This document shows, one piece after another, positions 53,682-55,171 of a DNA stretch of 55,171 nt (its first letter is position 1; every line of letters begins with the position of its first letter). Origin of the DNA: Gemmatimonadetes bacterium 13_1_20CM_4_69_16. GTDB taxonomy: Bacteria; Gemmatimonadota; Gemmatimonadetes; Gemmatimonadales; GWC2-71-9. Under the pieces are notes generated by a model. That model saw only the letters and a program-made list of their open reading frames with translations, did not search any database and was not told the DNA's origin. The position numbers were made by a program, and so were the translations under genes. Where the stretch lies: NCBI GenBank assembly GCA_001919865.1, contig MNIR01000003.1, positions 1-55,171 on the forward strand, in the 5' to 3' direction.

Positions 53682-54667
53682 GCCGCCCGCTCTACCGCCG
53701 TCGCTTCCAGATAGGCGGAGAAGATCGCCGCGGCCTGCTGCATCGAGTCGATCTGGAACAGCCGCTCTCGCAACGCCGCGGCGCCGGGCACACCCTTCGT
53801 GTACCAGCCGAAGTGCTTGCGGAACTCGAGGGCCGTCTTGCGCGTGTCCCCCTGGAGCTCGAGCGCCAGCCGCGCGTGCTCCAGAGCGGTCGCGAACCGC
53901 TCGTCCGGTGTCGGGTCCGCCCGCTTGGGGCGCCCGGCAAGCAGGTCCCGGGCCTGCGCGAAGAGCCAGGGGTTGCCGAACGCGCCGCGCGCCACCATCA
54001 CACCGGCGCAGCCCGTGTGGCGCTGCATGGCGAGGACATCCTCCGGCGTGTTCACGTCGCCGTTCCCGATCACGGGGATGTCCAGTGCCTCGACCACGCG
54101 GGCGATCTCGTCCCAGTCGGCCTGCCCGGAGAACATCTGGGTGCGGGTGCGGGCGTGCAGCGTGAGCGCCCGCGCGCCCGCCTCACGGCAGCGGAGCGCG
54201 ATCCCGACGGGGTCGCGCTGCGACTCGTCCCATCCGCTCCGGATCTTGACCGTCACCGGCAGATGGGTCGCGCCGCACACCGCACGGATGATTCCCTGGA
54301 CCAGGCCGAGATCCTTGAGGCAGCCCGAGCCGCCGTTGTTCTTCACCACCTTCTTGACCGGGCACCCGAAGTTGATGTCGATGAAGTCGGGCTGGCAGAC
54401 CTGGGTCACCATCTCCGCCGCGCGCGCCATGATTGTGGCGTCCGCGCCATACAGCTGAATCCCGATGGGGCGTTCCGCCAGCTGGAACCGCATGTCCTCG
54501 AAGATGTGCTCGATGCCGCGCGCCACGCCCACCGCGGAGATGAACTCCGACACGACCACATCCGCCCCGAACCGGCGGCACAGCAGCCGGAACGGCGACT
54601 CCGAGACCCCGGACATCGGGGCTAGAAAGAGCGGCACGTCGTGCGCGACGCGGTACGGGAAGTGCAT
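53678..54667 (-). CDS. dusB: tRNA-dihydrouridine synthase (Dus family, DusB-like)
   Basis: A 329-residue FMN TIM-barrel. LFLAPMSGVSESPFRLLCRRFG opens the fold in adjoining parts, FIDINFGCPVKKVVKNNGGSG holds the active-site Cys region, and LTLHARTRTQMFSG, IPVIGNGDV and GVMVARGAFGNPW bind FMN. The ATG at 54667 lies one base after the transcription start predicted from the promoter at 54675-54703, so the message may be leaderless. A GTG/ATG-type extension to 54703 would run through that promoter and is unlikely. The exact Dus subgroup is not certain. Confidence 0.9.
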   Translation of the reverse strand: MHFPYRVAHDVPLFLAPMSGVSESPFRLLCRRFGADVVVSEFISAVGVARGIEHIFEDMRFQLAERPIGIQLYGADATIMARAAEMVTQVCQPDFIDINFGCPVKKVVKNNGGSGCLKDLGLVQGIIRAVCGATHLPVTVKIRSGWDESQRDPVGIALRCREAGARALTLHARTRTQMFSGQADWDEIARVVEALDIPVIGNGDVNTPEDVLAMQRHTGCAGVMVARGAFGNPWLFAQARDLLAGRPKRADPTPDERFATALEHARLALELQGDTRKTALEFRKHFGWYTKGVPGAAALRERLFQIDSMQQAAAIFSAYLEATAVERAA

Positions 54668-54674
54668 GGCAGAC

Positions 54675-54717
54675 AACGTAATGACGCGTTGCGTAAGAGG
54701 CAACCACTCATTACGTT
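54675..54717. promoter_or_regulatory. Mirror-image divergent promoters within a 10-bp inverted repeat
   Basis: AACGTAATGA (54675-54684) and TCATTACGTT (54708-54717) are exact reverse complements. Each arm contains a -10 TACGTT. For the minus strand TTGCCT (54703-54698) precedes it by 17 bp; for the plus strand TTGCGT (54689-54694) precedes the other by 17 bp. The arms may be an operator for a dimeric regulator controlling both genes. Confidence 0.6.
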
Positions 54718-54746
54718 ACGCCGCCGTTCATAGGGGAGCGAGTGCC

Positions 54747-55171
54747 GTGCGACTGCGGGAATTCTTTTCCGAAGACGGTATCAACCTCGACCTCGCGAGC
54801 ACCACCAAGGACGAGGTGCTCAAGGAGCTGGTCGGCCTCCTCAAGCTGGACGAGAAGTCCGAGCAGACCCTGGTCAAGATGCTCAAGCGGCGCGAGACCC
54901 TGGGCTCGACCGGCATCGGCCAGAACATCGCCATCCCGCACTGCCGGGCGCTGGCGGTGAATCGACTGCGCGTCGCATTCGGCCGGAAGCTCCAGGGCAT
55001 CGACTTCAACGCCATCGACGGCAAGCCGGTCCACTACTTTTTCCTCATCGTCGCGCCCCCGCTGGAAGTGTCCAATCAGTATCTCCCCGTGCTCGGCAAG
55101 ATCGCCCAGTTCGCCAAGGAAGCGGACGTGCCGGAGAAGCTCGCGAAGCTGGGTAGCCCGAAGGAATTCTT
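54747..55171 (+). CDS. PTS EIIA (PtsN-like) regulatory protein, C-terminus off the window
   Basis: A GTG at 54747, eight bases after a GGGGAG ribosome site, opens a frame that runs off the right edge (141 codons seen). It begins with RLREFFSEDGINLDL. His65 in IGQNIAIPHCRAL is the predicted phosphorylation site. HYFFLIVAPP is the core strand. It differs from the first EIIA-like protein in this window (19990-20439) and would be the second such regulator. No PTS sugar transporter is present. Confidence 0.88.
   Translation, partial: MRLREFFSEDGINLDLASTTKDEVLKELVGLLKLDEKSEQTLVKMLKRRETLGSTGIGQNIAIPHCRALAVNRLRVAFGRKLQGIDFNAIDGKPVHYFFLIVAPPLEVSNQYLPVLGKIAQFAKEADVPEKLAKLGSPKEF

Noticed and set aside
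1-55171. CRISPR arrays, insertion sequences, prophage genes, rRNA, tRNA, riboswitches, replication origin
   Set aside because: No direct-repeat/spacer arrays, transposase or integrase motifs, rRNA or cloverleaf sequences, or known riboswitch cores were recognised on reading; no DnaA-box cluster was noticed.

Overview
The window is high-GC bacterial chromosome that is almost wholly coding. Gene content, an AtuA/carboxyltransferase cluster next to B12 mutase genes, the trp and pur layout and a lipoprotein-rich set of unknowns fit Gemmatimonadota best. This is a judgement from gene content, not a computed placement. I see no insertion sequence, prophage, CRISPR array, rRNA or tRNA. No gene-free stretch exceeds 300 bases; the longest spacers (23261-23377, 36593-36699, 40525-40627, 50993-51101) are described below. 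Most junctions inside operons are 4-base NTGA overlaps, which suggests strong translational coupling.

Region 1 (1-20439, minus strand) reads from right to left: a PTS EIIA-like regulator, aspS, a broken phoH, pgpH, ybeY and two CNNM/CorC-type CBS proteins. It continues with a B12-mutase cluster (MeaB-type GTPase, a large mutase subunit with isobutyryl-CoA mutase residues, a baeRF-like protein and the small B12 subunit). It ends with an acyl-CoA carboxylase carboxyltransferase of methylcrotonyl/geranyl-CoA type, a tripeptidyl-peptidase-II-like lipoprotein, an AtuA homologue split into two genes, a LiuC/AtuE-type hydratase and a radical SAM protein cut by the window edge. The catabolic part looks like branched-chain acyl-CoA metabolism.

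Region 2 (20494-36592) has a short plus-strand pair (outer-membrane-like protein, rlmN). A minus-strand run follows: lytR_C lipoprotein, yqeK-like, panC, DUF711, panB, folK, an orphan chemoreceptor-like protein, then trpA, an HD-GYP protein, a HEAT-repeat protein, trpB and trpC. The plus-strand lexA and minus-strand trpD come next. Two signalling genes therefore sit inside the trp operon, and they share an N-terminal domain.

Region 3 (36700-50333, plus strand) is one long purine and phospholipid run: truA, transaldolase, purB, purC, psd, pssA, purS, purQ, a lipoprotein, a zinc-ribbon protein, purL, purF and ppdK.

Region 4 (50330-55171) holds a Yip1-type membrane protein, the tmRNA gene with its terminator and promoter, a GGDEF protein, larB and a dus gene, all minus strand. 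A second plus-strand EIIA-like gene runs off the right edge.

The most unusual signals are: (i) short tandem repeats (6, 7 and 10 bp units) inside essential or conserved genes without breaking the frame, with the same 10-bp unit in two genes; (ii) two copies of a palindromic intergenic element; (iii) the HEAT/HD-GYP pair in the trp operon with a predicted CTG start; (iv) a phoH gene with a stop, a frame change and an apparent deletion; (v) a candidate promoter consensus TTG-N19/21-TAnnTT, with two mirror-image promoters between dus and the EIIA gene.
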